NCBI RefSeq assembly: GCF_017161425.1
Contig: NZ_CP071057.1
Span: forward strand, 3,101,501-3,165,500
Length of the DNA stretch: 64,000 nt
Direction of reading: 5' to 3'
Origin: Marinicauda algicola
GTDB lineage: Bacteria; Pseudomonadota; Alphaproteobacteria; Caulobacterales; Maricaulaceae
The translations under genes and the position numbers were made by a program. A model generated the notes under the pieces. The model had not been told where the DNA came from. It saw only the letters and a program-made list of their open reading frames with translations, and did not search any database. Numbering within the stretch: the stretch's first letter is position 1; every line of letters begins with the position of its first letter. Positions 1 through 8,018 of the stretch are shown one piece after another.

Positions 1-6
1 CGGCGT

Positions 7-429
7 CTAGCGGACGCGCCGCGCGAGGCGCTCCTTCGCGCCGTCGTGGATCACCTTGAGCTCGGCGAGCGTCGTATCGATCTGGGCGCGTTTGTCTTCC
101 AGCTCGGCGATCTTCTCGGCCGTCTTCTCGATGACGAATCTGAGCTGGCGCTCCCGGCCCTCGCCCTCGCGCCCGTAGAGGTCGAGGAAGGTCTTGATGT
201 CGGACAGCTTCGAGCCGATCGCCTTGGCGCGAAGGATCAGGCTCAGCCGGCGCTTGTCGGCCTCGGTGTAGATGCGCTGCTGCCCCACGCGGCGCGGGTG
301 CAGGAGGCCCTTATCCTCGTAGAAGCGGATGGCGCGCGGCGTCACGCCGAACGCCTCGGCGAGATCGGCGATGCCGTAGAGCGCCTCGCCGGCGTCGCGA
401 GATGATGACCGTACGTCGTCCATGGTCAA
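7..429 (-). CDS. MerR-family transcriptional regulator (LiuR-like)
   Basis: A 140-residue protein with an N-terminal MerR winged-helix domain (residues about 17-85; GIADLAEAFGVTPRAIRFYE, then RRVGQQRIYTEADKRRL) and a C-terminal coiled-coil dimerisation helix (about 95-130). There is no cysteine-based metal-binding loop, so it is not a metal or thiol sensor of the CueR/SoxR kind. The short form without a large effector domain resembles MerR proteins that control acyl-CoA catabolism, such as LiuR of leucine degradation. It is transcribed away from the SDR-carboxylase operon, and a perfect palindrome lies in the shared gap. I infer that it autoregulates and controls that operon, probably in response to a CoA thioester; the ligand is not visible in the sequence. 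Confidence 0.88.
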   Translation of the reverse strand: MTMDDVRSSSRDAGEALYGIADLAEAFGVTPRAIRFYEDKGLLHPRRVGQQRIYTEADKRRLSLILRAKAIGSKLSDIKTFLDLYGREGEGRERQLRFVIEKTAEKIAELEDKRAQIDTTLAELKVIHDGAKERLARRVR

Positions 430-467
430 ATCATTAGCGCCGCATGCTTCCCCTTACAAGAGGCACT

Positions 468-481
468 TGACGTATACGTCA
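468..481. promoter_or_regulatory. Candidate MerR operator, perfect 14-bp palindrome
   Basis: TGACGTATACGTCA is a perfect inverted repeat in the gap between the divergent MerR gene and the catabolic operon. MerR-type regulators bind palindromes between the -35 and -10 elements, and LiuR-like operators have related ACGT-containing half sites. It is the only obvious symmetric element in the gap and lies about 70 bp upstream of the SDR start. Confidence 0.65.
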
Positions 482-550
482 GCCATGAGGGAAGGTCGGT
501 TCCCGGACGAGCCCGCAACGGGCCGAAACGGGGAGGAGACGCGCGGCGCG

Positions 551-1435
551 ATGAGCGGGACCGGCCAGTATGACAGCGTGTTCAGGCCCGGCCTCTTCGA
601 GGGCCGGACCGTCATCGTGACCGGCGGCGGCTCGGGGATCGGGCGCTGCACCGCGCACGAGCTGGCTCATCTCGGCGCAAGGGTCGTCATCACCGGGCGC
701 AAGGCCGACAAGCTCGCGGCGACCGCGCAGGAAATCCGCTCCGATGGCGGGCAGTGCGAGACGAGCGCCTTCGACATTCGCGACGAGGAGGCCGTCAAGG
801 CCGCGATCGGCGAGATCGTCGCGGCGCACGGACCCGTCCACGGCCTCGTCAACAATGCCGGCGGGCAGTTCCCGGCCGAGCTGAAGGACATCTCCAGGAA
901 GGGCTGGGAGGCCGTCGTCGCAACCAACCTGACCGGCGGCTTCCTCGTCATGCGCGAGGTGTTTCAGGCGAGCATGGCCGAACACGGCGGGGCGATCGTC
1001 AACATGACCGCCGACATGTGGGGCGGCATGCCCGGCATGGGCCATTCCGGCGCCGCGCGGGCGGGCATGAGCAATCTCACCATGACGGCGGCCTACGAGT
1101 GGGCCAGGCACGGCGTGCGCGTGAACGCGGTCGCGCCCGGCTGGATCGCGTCCTCGGGCATGGACACCTATGGCGGGGCGGTGAAGGCGATGATCCCGTA
1201 CCTGAAGCAGCACCTGCCGGCCAAGCGCCTCGGCTCGGAGGCGGAAGTCTCCGCGGCCATCGTGTTCCTGCTGTCGCCCGCGGCGAGCTTCATCACCGGG
1301 GTGACGCTTGCCATCGATGGCGGCGCGCCGCTCGGCAATCCGGCCTTCCCGCTGGAAGACCACGACAGGTTCGAGGTCTATAACGGCTTCCACCGCGCCG
1401 TGCCGCCGCAAGTCCTGCGCGGGGAGGAAAGCTGA
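551..1435 (+). CDS. Short-chain dehydrogenase/reductase (SDR), first gene of terpenoid-type operon
   Basis: A 294-residue classical-type SDR. The Rossmann nucleotide motif is VTGGGSGIGR (residues about 25-34), followed by NNAGG. The usual Tyr-x-x-x-Lys is not obvious: the stretch where Tyr is expected reads GHSGAARAGMSNL, as in the 2,4-dienoyl-CoA reductase/PecR-like SDR branch, where the Tyr is often replaced. The start at 551 is chosen because the Rossmann fold follows directly, family proteins begin here, and GGGGAGGAG lies upstream; in-frame codons further upstream would run through the promoter. The stop overlaps the next start (TGATG). Within the operon it could oxidise an alcohol intermediate (AtuB/AtuG-like) or reduce an unsaturated acyl-CoA. 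The substrate is inferred from context only. Confidence 0.85.
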   Translation: MSGTGQYDSVFRPGLFEGRTVIVTGGGSGIGRCTAHELAHLGARVVITGRKADKLAATAQEIRSDGGQCETSAFDIRDEEAVKAAIGEIVAAHGPVHGLVNNAGGQFPAELKDISRKGWEAVVATNLTGGFLVMREVFQASMAEHGGAIVNMTADMWGGMPGMGHSGAARAGMSNLTMTAAYEWARHGVRVNAVAPGWIASSGMDTYGGAVKAMIPYLKQHLPAKRLGSEAEVSAAIVFLLSPAASFITGVTLAIDGGAPLGNPAFPLEDHDRFEVYNGFHRAVPPQVLRGEES

Positions 1436-3045
1436 TGCCGGTCCTCAATTCCCGCCTCAATCCCCAGAGCCCCGAGTTCAAGGCCAATGCCGAGGCGATG
1501 GCGGCAAAGCTGGCTGAGGTGCGCGCGCTCGAGGAGAAGGTGCGCGCCAACTCCGCCGCCAAGAAGGAACGCTTCGAGGAGCGCGGCCAGCTTCTGCCGC
1601 GCGAGCGCGTGGCGCGCCTGCTCGACCGGGATGCCCCCTTCATCGAGATCGCCCCGCTCGCGGGACTGAAGATGCACGACGATGACGGCGACCGCGGCGC
1701 GGCGGGCGGCGGCATGGTGACCGGCATCGGCGTGGTGTGCGGCAAGCGCTGCGTGGTCTCGGCGAGCGACAGCGCCATCAAGGGCGGCACGGTCGCCCCG
1801 ATGGGCCTGAAGAAGTCCCTGCGCGCGCAGGAGATCGCGCTCGAAAACAAGCTGCCGATGATCCACCTCGTGGAGTCCGGCGGCGCCAATCTGCTCTACC
1901 AGGCCGAGATCTTCGTCGATGGCGGGCGGGGCTTTGCCAACCAGGCGCGCCTGAGCGCGGCCGGAATTCCCCAGATCGCCGTCGTTCACGGCTCGTCGAC
2001 CGCCGGCGGGGCCTATCTGCCGGGGCTTTCCGACTACGTCGTCCTTGTACGGGGCAAGTCCAGGATCTTCCTCGCCGGCCCGCCGCTCGTCAAAGCCGCG
2101 ATCGGGGAGGATGCCGGGGAGGAGGAACTGGGCGGGGCCGACCTGCACGGCGAGGTGACGGGCCTTGGCGAATACGTCGCCGAGGACGATGCCCAGGCGC
2201 TCGCCTATGCCCGCGAGATCATGGACAAGCTGAACTGGGATGCGGCCACCCCTCCCGGCGGGGGCGAGGCGCCGGCTTACCCGGCCGACGAGCTGATGGG
2301 CGTCGTGCCGGCCGACGACAGGACGCCTTACGACGTCAAGGACGTCATCGCCCGCATCGTGGATGCCTCCGACTTCCTGGAGTTCAAGGCGCGCTACGGG
2401 TCCGAGACGGTGTGCGGCCATGCCCGCATCGGCGGGCAGCTCGTCGGCATTCTCGGAAACAACGGCCCGATCCAGCCGGAGGGCTCCACCAAGGCCGGCC
2501 AGTTCATCCAGCTCTGCGACCAGTCGGATACGCCGCTCATCTTCCTGCAGAACACCACCGGCTACATGGTCGGCACCCGGGCAGAAGCCGAGGGCGCGAT
2601 CAAGCACGGCTCGAAGATGATCCAGGCCGTCGCCAATGCGCGCGTGCCGAAGATCACCATCGTGCTCGGCGGCAGTTACGGCGCGGGCAATTACGGCATG
2701 TGCGGGCGCGGCTTCGATCCGCGCTTCATCTTCGCCTGGCCGAGCGCGCGCACCGCGGTGATGGGCGGGGCCCAGGCCGCCAAGGTGATGGAGATCATCA
2801 CCCGCGCCAAGAACGAGCGCGCCGGTCAGGAGACGGACGAAGAGGGCCTGAAGGCCATGTCCGACATGATCAAGGCCTCGCTGGAGGAACAGTCCCACGC
2901 TTTGTTCGCCACGGCCCGGCTCTGGGATGACGGGATCGTCGATCCGCGCGACACCCGCGCGCTGCTGATCGAGTGCCTCAATATCTGCGCCGAGGCCGGA
3001 CGCCGGGTGCTCAAGCCCAATGCCTTCGGGGTGGCGCGGCTGTGA
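1435..3045 (+). CDS. atuC: Acyl-CoA carboxylase beta subunit (geranyl-/methylcrotonyl-CoA carboxylase type)
   Basis: At 536 residues this matches the usual length of AtuC/LiuB. It has two crotonase-fold carboxyltransferase halves: the N-terminal half carries ASDSAIKGGTVAPMGLKKSL and VESGGANLLYQAE (acyl-CoA side), and the C-terminal half carries NTTGYMVG and GGSYGAGNYGMCGRGFDPR (biotin side). It transfers CO2 from biotin on the alpha subunit (5150-7108) to the gamma-methyl carbon of a 3-methyl-branched enoyl-CoA, in the cytosol. The sequence alone does not separate methylcrotonyl-CoA from geranyl-CoA carboxylase. I favour the geranyl/terpenoid type because the flanking dehydrogenase and hydratase resemble AtuD and AtuE. 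The start overlaps the SDR stop, so the two are co-translated. Confidence 0.82.
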   Translation: MPVLNSRLNPQSPEFKANAEAMAAKLAEVRALEEKVRANSAAKKERFEERGQLLPRERVARLLDRDAPFIEIAPLAGLKMHDDDGDRGAAGGGMVTGIGVVCGKRCVVSASDSAIKGGTVAPMGLKKSLRAQEIALENKLPMIHLVESGGANLLYQAEIFVDGGRGFANQARLSAAGIPQIAVVHGSSTAGGAYLPGLSDYVVLVRGKSRIFLAGPPLVKAAIGEDAGEEELGGADLHGEVTGLGEYVAEDDAQALAYAREIMDKLNWDAATPPGGGEAPAYPADELMGVVPADDRTPYDVKDVIARIVDASDFLEFKARYGSETVCGHARIGGQLVGILGNNGPIQPEGSTKAGQFIQLCDQSDTPLIFLQNTTGYMVGTRAEAEGAIKHGSKMIQAVANARVPKITIVLGGSYGAGNYGMCGRGFDPRFIFAWPSARTAVMGGAQAAKVMEIITRAKNERAGQETDEEGLKAMSDMIKASLEEQSHALFATARLWDDGIVDPRDTRALLIECLNICAEAGRRVLKPNAFGVARL

Positions 3046-3064
3046 ACGTGGCGCGACGCGATGT

Positions 3065-3166
3065 CCTCCCCCGCTCGCGGGGGAGGGGGACCACGAAGTG
3101 GTGGAGGGGGCAGGCGCCCGCCCTCTCCCTCGGCTTCGCCGACACCTCCCCCGCGAACGGGGCAGG
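3065..3166. repeat. Palindromic intergenic (REP-like) element
   Basis: This stretch is a series of inverted repeats. The left end is a perfect 10-bp stem with a 2-nt loop (CCTCCCCCGC at 3065-3074, GCGGGGGAGG at 3077-3086). Then follow ACCACGAAGTGGT, a GGCGCC core, TCGGCTTCGCCGA, and a right end (CCTCCCCCGCG at 3145-3155) that echoes the left. It fills the gap between the carboxylase beta gene and the acyl-CoA dehydrogenase and ends just before that gene's Shine-Dalgarno sequence. It looks like a non-coding, repeated alphaproteobacterial intergenic element, and the folded RNA could tune expression inside the operon. Confidence 0.6.
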
Positions 3167-3181
3167 ACAAAGGAGGTAGAG

Positions 3182-4354
3182 ATGCAATTCACCGAGCAGC
3201 ACGACCAGCTCCGCGAGACGGTCGCGAGATTCGTCGAGAAGGAAATCAATCCGTATGTCGACGAATGGGAGGAGCATCCGCCCTTCCCGGCCCACGAGGT
3301 GTTCAAGAAGATGGGCGATCTCGGGCTCCTGGGCCTTCGCTGGCCGGAGAAGTTCGGCGGGGCCGGGCTCGATTTTTCCTACTCGCTCGTGCTTGCCGAG
3401 GAGCTGGGGCTGATCGCTTGCGGCGGCGTGCCGATGGCGATCGGGGTGCATACCGACATGTGCACGCCCGCGCTCGCGCGCTTCGGGTCGGACGAGCTCA
3501 GGCAGGAATGGCTCGCGCCCTCGATCGCGGGAGACATGGTCGGCTGCCTCGGCGTTTCAGAGCCGGGCGGGGGCTCTGACGTGGCGGCGGTGAAGACCAC
3601 GGCCCGCCCGGATGGCGACGACTACGTCATCACCGGCTCGAAGATGTGGATCACCAACGGGCTGCAGGCCGACTGGTGCTGCCTGCTCGCCAACACCTCG
3701 GACGGCAAGGCGCACTCCAACAAGTCCCTGATCATCGTGCCGATGGATTCCAAGGGCATCGAGAAGCAGCCCATCCACAAGATCGGCATGCATTCCTCCG
3801 ACACCGCCCAGCTCTTCTTCGACGGGGTGCGGGTGCCCAAGCGCAACCGGATCGGGGACGAGGGCGCGGGCTTCCTCTACCAGATGCTGCAATTCCAGGA
3901 GGAGCGCCTCTACGGCGCGGCCAGCTCGCTGAAATCGCTGGACAAGCAGATCGACCTCACCATCGAGTACACCCGCGAGCGCAAGACCTTCGGCACGCCG
4001 CTGATCGACAACCAGGCGATCCATTTCCGTCTGGCCGAGCTGCGCACCGAGGTCGAGGCGCTGCGCGCGCTGACCTACCGCGCGGCGGAGGAATTCATCG
4101 CCGGCAAGGACGTCACGCGCCTGGCCTCGATGGCCAAGCTGAAATGCGGGCGCCTGGCGCGCGAGGTCGCCGACACCTGCCTGCAGTATTGGGGCGGGAT
4201 GGGCTACACCAAGGACAACCCGATCGCCCGCGCCTATCGCGACGGCCGCCTGATTTCCATCGGCGGCGGGGCGGACGAGATCATGCTCGGCATCATCTGC
4301 AAGCTCGAAGGCACGCTGCCCGGCAAGAAGAAGGACCGCTCCGGCAATGCCTGA
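3182..4354 (+). CDS. atuD: Acyl-CoA dehydrogenase, citronellyl-CoA dehydrogenase (AtuD) type
   Basis: A 390-residue FAD enzyme with the complete acyl-CoA dehydrogenase fold: N-terminal helices, a beta-barrel with CLGVSEPGGGSDVA and KMWITNG, and a C-terminal helical bundle with QYWGGMGY. The catalytic glutamate appears to lie in helix G (MLQFQEERLYGAA), as in isovaleryl- and long-chain-type enzymes; the position used by medium-chain enzymes reads GGG here. It should introduce the 2,3 double bond into a 3-methyl-branched acyl-CoA. The sequence, including the LEGTLPGK tail, resembles my recollection of Pseudomonas AtuD. A strong AGGAGGT at 3171-3177 fixes the start; the frame is open further upstream only through the repeat element. 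It overlaps the next gene by 8 bp. Confidence 0.85.
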   Translation: MQFTEQHDQLRETVARFVEKEINPYVDEWEEHPPFPAHEVFKKMGDLGLLGLRWPEKFGGAGLDFSYSLVLAEELGLIACGGVPMAIGVHTDMCTPALARFGSDELRQEWLAPSIAGDMVGCLGVSEPGGGSDVAAVKTTARPDGDDYVITGSKMWITNGLQADWCCLLANTSDGKAHSNKSLIIVPMDSKGIEKQPIHKIGMHSSDTAQLFFDGVRVPKRNRIGDEGAGFLYQMLQFQEERLYGAASSLKSLDKQIDLTIEYTRERKTFGTPLIDNQAIHFRLAELRTEVEALRALTYRAAEEFIAGKDVTRLASMAKLKCGRLAREVADTCLQYWGGMGYTKDNPIARAYRDGRLISIGGGADEIMLGIICKLEGTLPGKKKDRSGNA

Positions 4355-5153
4355 GTTCGAGACCCTTCTGGTCGCGCGCGGCGGGCGGGTCACGCATGTG
4401 ACGCTGAACCGGCCCGAGGTGCGCAACGCCATGTCGCTCGCCATGGTCGACGAGCTGCTCGCGGTGCTGGAACGCGCCGAACGGGACGGCTCGCGCGCCA
4501 TCGTGCTGCGCGGCGCGGGCGGGCATTTCTGCTCGGGCGGGGACGTCAAGGACATGGGCGCGGCGCAGGCCCGGCCCGGCAACGGCGAGGATCCGATCGC
4601 CGGCGTCAATGCCCGTTTCGGCCATCTGTGCGCGGCCTATGCCGGGACGGGGCTGCCGGTCGTCGCTGTGCTGGAAGGCGCGGTGATGGGCGGGGGGTTC
4701 GGCCTCGCCTGCGTCGCCGATGTCGCGATCGCCCGCGAGACGGCCCTGTTCCGCCTGCCCGAGACCGGGCTCGGGCTCGTGCCCGCCCAGATCGCGCCCT
4801 TCCTGGTGGAACGGCTGGGGTATTCGCAGGCCAAGCGCCTCGCCGTCACCGGCGGGAAGATCGACGCGGCGAGCGCTCTGAAGCTCGGCCTGGTCCACCA
4901 TGTCTGCGACGGTGAGGAGAGCTGCGGGGCCACGCTTTCCCAGGTGCTCGCCGAGATCCGGAAGGGCGCGCCGAACGCCATCGCCGCCACCAAGCAGCTC
5001 ATCGCCCGCGCGCGCCTGGAGCCGGCGAGCGCGCTCGTGGAGGATGCCGCGAGGATCTTCGCCCGCGCCGCGCGCAGCGAGGAAGGCGCGGAGGGGCTGA
5101 CGGCGTTCCTGGAGAAGCGCCCGGCGGCGTGGGCGCGGGAGGGCGAGGCGTGA
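4347..5153 (+). CDS. atuE: Enoyl-CoA hydratase family, isohexenylglutaconyl-CoA hydratase (AtuE) type
   Basis: A 268-residue crotonase-family protein. The oxyanion-hole segments are VLRGAGGHFCSGGDVKDMGA and EGAVMGGGFGLACVADVAIA, and the usual acidic region reads FRLPETGLGLVPAQIAPFL. Several stretches (NRPEVRNAMSLAMVDEL, AQIAPFLVERLGYSQA, the PNAIAATKQLI helix and the carboxyl-terminal EKRPAAWA) match what I recall of AtuE more closely than ordinary FadB-type hydratases. The expected role is hydration of the carboxylated branched enoyl-CoA made by the adjacent carboxylase, giving a 3-hydroxy-3-alkylglutaryl-CoA. It overlaps both neighbours (8 bp and 4 bp), so it is firmly inside the operon. 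Confidence 0.82.
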   Translation: MPEFETLLVARGGRVTHVTLNRPEVRNAMSLAMVDELLAVLERAERDGSRAIVLRGAGGHFCSGGDVKDMGAAQARPGNGEDPIAGVNARFGHLCAAYAGTGLPVVAVLEGAVMGGGFGLACVADVAIARETALFRLPETGLGLVPAQIAPFLVERLGYSQAKRLAVTGGKIDAASALKLGLVHHVCDGEESCGATLSQVLAEIRKGAPNAIAATKQLIARARLEPASALVEDAARIFARAARSEEGAEGLTAFLEKRPAAWAREGEA

Positions 5154-7108
5154 CCCGTCCCCTCACCACCCTGCTCGTCGCCAACCGCGGCGAGATCGCG
5201 GTGCGGGTGATGCGCACGGCGAAGGCCATGGGGCTCACGACCGTCGCGGTCTATTCCGATGCTGACGAACGTGCCCTGCATGTGCGCAGCGCCGACCGGG
5301 CCGTGCGCATCGGCCCGGCCCCGGCGGCGCAGAGCTATCTGAAGATCGAGGCGATCCTCGAAGCCGCGAAGGCCACGGGAGCGGACGCCATCCATCCCGG
5401 CTACGGCTTTCTGTCGGAGAACGCCGCCTTCGCCCGCGCCGTGGAAGAGGCCGGTCTCGTCTTCGTCGGCCCGCCCGCCGCGGCCATCGAGGCGATGGGC
5501 GACAAGGCGCGCGCCAAGGCGAAGATGATCGAGGCCGGCGTGCCCGTCGTGCCAGGCTGGCAGGGCGAGGATCAGTCCCCGGACAATCTGAAGGCCGAAG
5601 CGGACAGGATCGGCTACCCGCTCCTCGTCAAGGCCGCCGCAGGCGGGGGCGGGCGCGGCATGCGCACCGTGCGCAGGGCCGAGGACTTCCAGACCGAGCT
5701 GGAAGCGGCCAGGCGCGAGGCGAAGTCGGCTTTCGGCGACGAGACCGTGCTGCTGGAAAGGCTCATCGAGCGCGGCCGCCATGTCGAGATCCAGGTCTTC
5801 GCCGATGCGCACGGCAACACGGTCCATCTCGGCGAGCGCGACTGTTCGGCCCAGCGCCGGCGCCAGAAGGTGATCGAGGAAGCCCCGAGCCCGGCGGTCG
5901 ACGGGAAACTTCGCGAGAGAATGGGCGCGGACGCGGTCGCGGCTGCGAAGGCCGTCGGCTATCGCGGCGCGGGCACGGTGGAATTCCTGCTCGATGCGGA
6001 CGGGTCCTATTATTTCCTCGAAATGAATACCCGGCTTCAGGTCGAGCACCCGGTCACGGAGCTGGTCACCGGTACCGACCTCGTGGAATGGCAGCTGCGC
6101 GTGGCGGCAGGCGAGGCCCTTCCCGCCACGCAGGAGGAGATCGGCCTGTGCGGCCACGCCGTCGAGGTCCGGCTCTATGCGGAGGACCCGATGGCCGGCT
6201 TCGCGCCGCAGTCCGGCCCGGTCCTCCACTTCGATCCGGCGCCGAGGACCGAGGGCCTCAGGATCGACAGCGGGATCGAGAGCGGGGACAGCGTCACGCC
6301 CTTCTACGACCCGATGGTCGCCAAGCTCGTCGCCCGCGGCGCGACGCGGGCCGAGGCGATCGCGAAGCTGAAGCGGGGGCTCGAGGACCATCCCCTGCTG
6401 GGCCTCGTCACGAACCGCAGCTTCCTGATCGATCTTCTGGACTCGGACGAATTCGCGAGGGGCGAGATCACCACCGGCGATCTCGACGCCTGGATGGAGG
6501 CCGGTTCCGGCCCCTTCGCCGCGAAGGACACGCCCTTCGAGCCCTTCGCGCTCGGCGCCCTGCTGCTCGCGGCGTCCCGGGAGGGCGCGCTGCGCTCGGG
6601 ATCGGTCGACCGCTTCGATCTGCCGCTCGAAGCCGGAGGCGAGGCGCGCACGCTGCGCATAACCCAGACCGGGCCGGGGCGGCTGCAGATCGACGCCGGA
6701 GCGGACAAGGCCGATATCGCCCTCGTCGCCCGCCAGGGCGCGCAGGTGCGCTACGCGCTCGACGGCGTGGTCAAGACCGCCGCGCTCGCCTGCGCGGCCG
6801 ACGGTCTCCACCTCGCCATCGGTGCACGGACCTTCCTCGTGCGCGAGCCCTCGCCCTGGGGGCCGGACGCGGGCGCCGATCCGTCGACGGTCACCGCCCC
6901 GGTCTCCGGTGCGGTGGTCAAGGTCAACGCCAGGCCCGGCCAGGCCGTGAAGGCCGGCGACGTGCTCGCCGTCATGGAAGCCATGAAGATGGAAATGCGC
7001 CTGACCGCGCAAGCCGACGGCACGGTCTCGGCCGTTCACGCAATCGAGGGATCGCAGGCGACCAGCGGTTCCGTCTTGATCGAACTCGATCTTCAGTCAC
7101 AGGATTAG
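5150..7108 (+). CDS. atuF: Acyl-CoA carboxylase alpha subunit (biotin carboxylase + biotin carrier)
   Basis: A 652-residue protein matching AtuF/LiuD architecture. The N-terminal biotin carboxylase part opens with LLVANRGEIAVRV; the ATP-grasp part has the glycine-rich AAAGGGGRGMR loop, and MNTRLQVEHPVTE carries the metal and catalytic residues. A middle linker domain follows, then a C-terminal biotin carrier domain with VMEAMKMEMRL; the biotinylated lysine is residue 613. It carboxylates biotin with ATP and bicarbonate and partners the beta subunit at 1435-3045. The start is a GTG at 5150 overlapping the hydratase stop (GTGA), with GGGAGGG upstream. Placing alpha after hydratase is the usual atu/liu order. 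Confidence 0.88.
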   Translation: MTRPLTTLLVANRGEIAVRVMRTAKAMGLTTVAVYSDADERALHVRSADRAVRIGPAPAAQSYLKIEAILEAAKATGADAIHPGYGFLSENAAFARAVEEAGLVFVGPPAAAIEAMGDKARAKAKMIEAGVPVVPGWQGEDQSPDNLKAEADRIGYPLLVKAAAGGGGRGMRTVRRAEDFQTELEAARREAKSAFGDETVLLERLIERGRHVEIQVFADAHGNTVHLGERDCSAQRRRQKVIEEAPSPAVDGKLRERMGADAVAAAKAVGYRGAGTVEFLLDADGSYYFLEMNTRLQVEHPVTELVTGTDLVEWQLRVAAGEALPATQEEIGLCGHAVEVRLYAEDPMAGFAPQSGPVLHFDPAPRTEGLRIDSGIESGDSVTPFYDPMVAKLVARGATRAEAIAKLKRGLEDHPLLGLVTNRSFLIDLLDSDEFARGEITTGDLDAWMEAGSGPFAAKDTPFEPFALGALLLAASREGALRSGSVDRFDLPLEAGGEARTLRITQTGPGRLQIDAGADKADIALVARQGAQVRYALDGVVKTAALACAADGLHLAIGARTFLVREPSPWGPDAGADPSTVTAPVSGAVVKVNARPGQAVKAGDVLAVMEAMKMEMRLTAQADGTVSAVHAIEGSQATSGSVLIELDLQSQD

Positions 7109-7112
7109 ACCC

Positions 7113-8018
7113 ATGGACAAGGCCGTACTCACCTGCGCGCTCAACGGGGTTCTGACGAACCCCAAGACCCATCCTGTTCCGGTCACGCCGCAGCAGATGG
7201 CCGCCTCCGCGCGCGAGGCCTTCGACGCCGGCGCGAGCGTGATGCACGTCCATTTCCGCATGCAGGAAGAGGGCATGGGTCATTTCCCGACCTGGGACCC
7301 CGATGTCTGCGGCGAGATCGTCGAGGCGATCCGCTCCGCCTGCCCCGGCGTCATCATCAACCAGACCACGGGCATCGTGGGACCCGACGTCTCCGGCCCG
7401 ATCGCGGTGATGCGCCGGGTGAGGCCGGAGATCGCGGCCTGCAATGCCGGTTCGCTCAACTATCTGAAACTGAGGAGCGACGGCAGCTGGGCCTGGCCGC
7501 CCATGGTCTTCGACAATCCGGTCGAGAAGGTCCAGACCATGCTCGACGCCATGGAGGAGACCGGCGCCCATCCCGAGTTCGAATGCTTCGATGTCGGCAT
7601 CGTGCGCTCGGTCAACATGTATATCGAGAGCGGGATGGCCTCCAACGCGCACTACAATTTCGTGATGGGCGTGGCGAGCGGCATGCCCGCGGATGCGCGC
7701 CTGCTCGAGCTCCTGCTCGATTACAAGCGCGAGGGCGCGCCCTGGCAGACGACGCTGATCGGGCGCCAGGAGATCTGGCCGGTCCATCAGAAGACGGCCG
7801 ATCTCGGCGGCATGCTCAGGACCGGCCTGGAAGATACCTTCTACCTGCCGGACGGCGAACGCGCCGCCGGCAACGGGGCCCTGATCGAGGCCCTGGCAAA
7901 CTGCGCGCGCAAGGCGGGCCGCGAGATCGCGAGCCCGGACGAAGCGCGCGTTCTCATGCAGCTCGGGGAGGAGCACGGTGGCGCACACGGCATGGAGCGA
8001 ACTGCCTCGCATCGGTGA
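7113..8018 (+). CDS. Beta-keto acid cleavage enzyme (BKACE, DUF849)
   Basis: A 301-residue TIM-barrel protein of the 3-keto-5-aminohexanoate cleavage enzyme family. The zinc ligands of the family are visible as HVH (His45, His47) and the glutamate in RTGLED (Glu240). The family condenses a free beta-keto acid with acetyl-CoA and releases acetoacetate plus a shortened acyl-CoA. The start is 4 bp after the carboxylase alpha stop, so it belongs to the same transcript. No HMG-CoA-lyase-type gene is present in the window, and this enzyme occupies the slot where the Atu pathway needs a chain-cleaving step. That makes it a plausible later-step enzyme acting on a free beta-keto acid. Substrate is inference; family assignment is strong. 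Confidence 0.88.
   Translation: MDKAVLTCALNGVLTNPKTHPVPVTPQQMAASAREAFDAGASVMHVHFRMQEEGMGHFPTWDPDVCGEIVEAIRSACPGVIINQTTGIVGPDVSGPIAVMRRVRPEIAACNAGSLNYLKLRSDGSWAWPPMVFDNPVEKVQTMLDAMEETGAHPEFECFDVGIVRSVNMYIESGMASNAHYNFVMGVASGMPADARLLELLLDYKREGAPWQTTLIGRQEIWPVHQKTADLGGMLRTGLEDTFYLPDGERAAGNGALIEALANCARKAGREIASPDEARVLMQLGEEHGGAHGMERTASHR

Noticed and set aside
1435-7108. Plain leucine (liu) degradation cluster
   Set aside because: A MerR regulator and a carboxylase could fit liu, but no HMG-CoA lyase is present, the hydratase and dehydrogenase look like AtuE and AtuD, and the BVMO, reductase and BKACE are not leucine-pathway genes. Not fully excluded.
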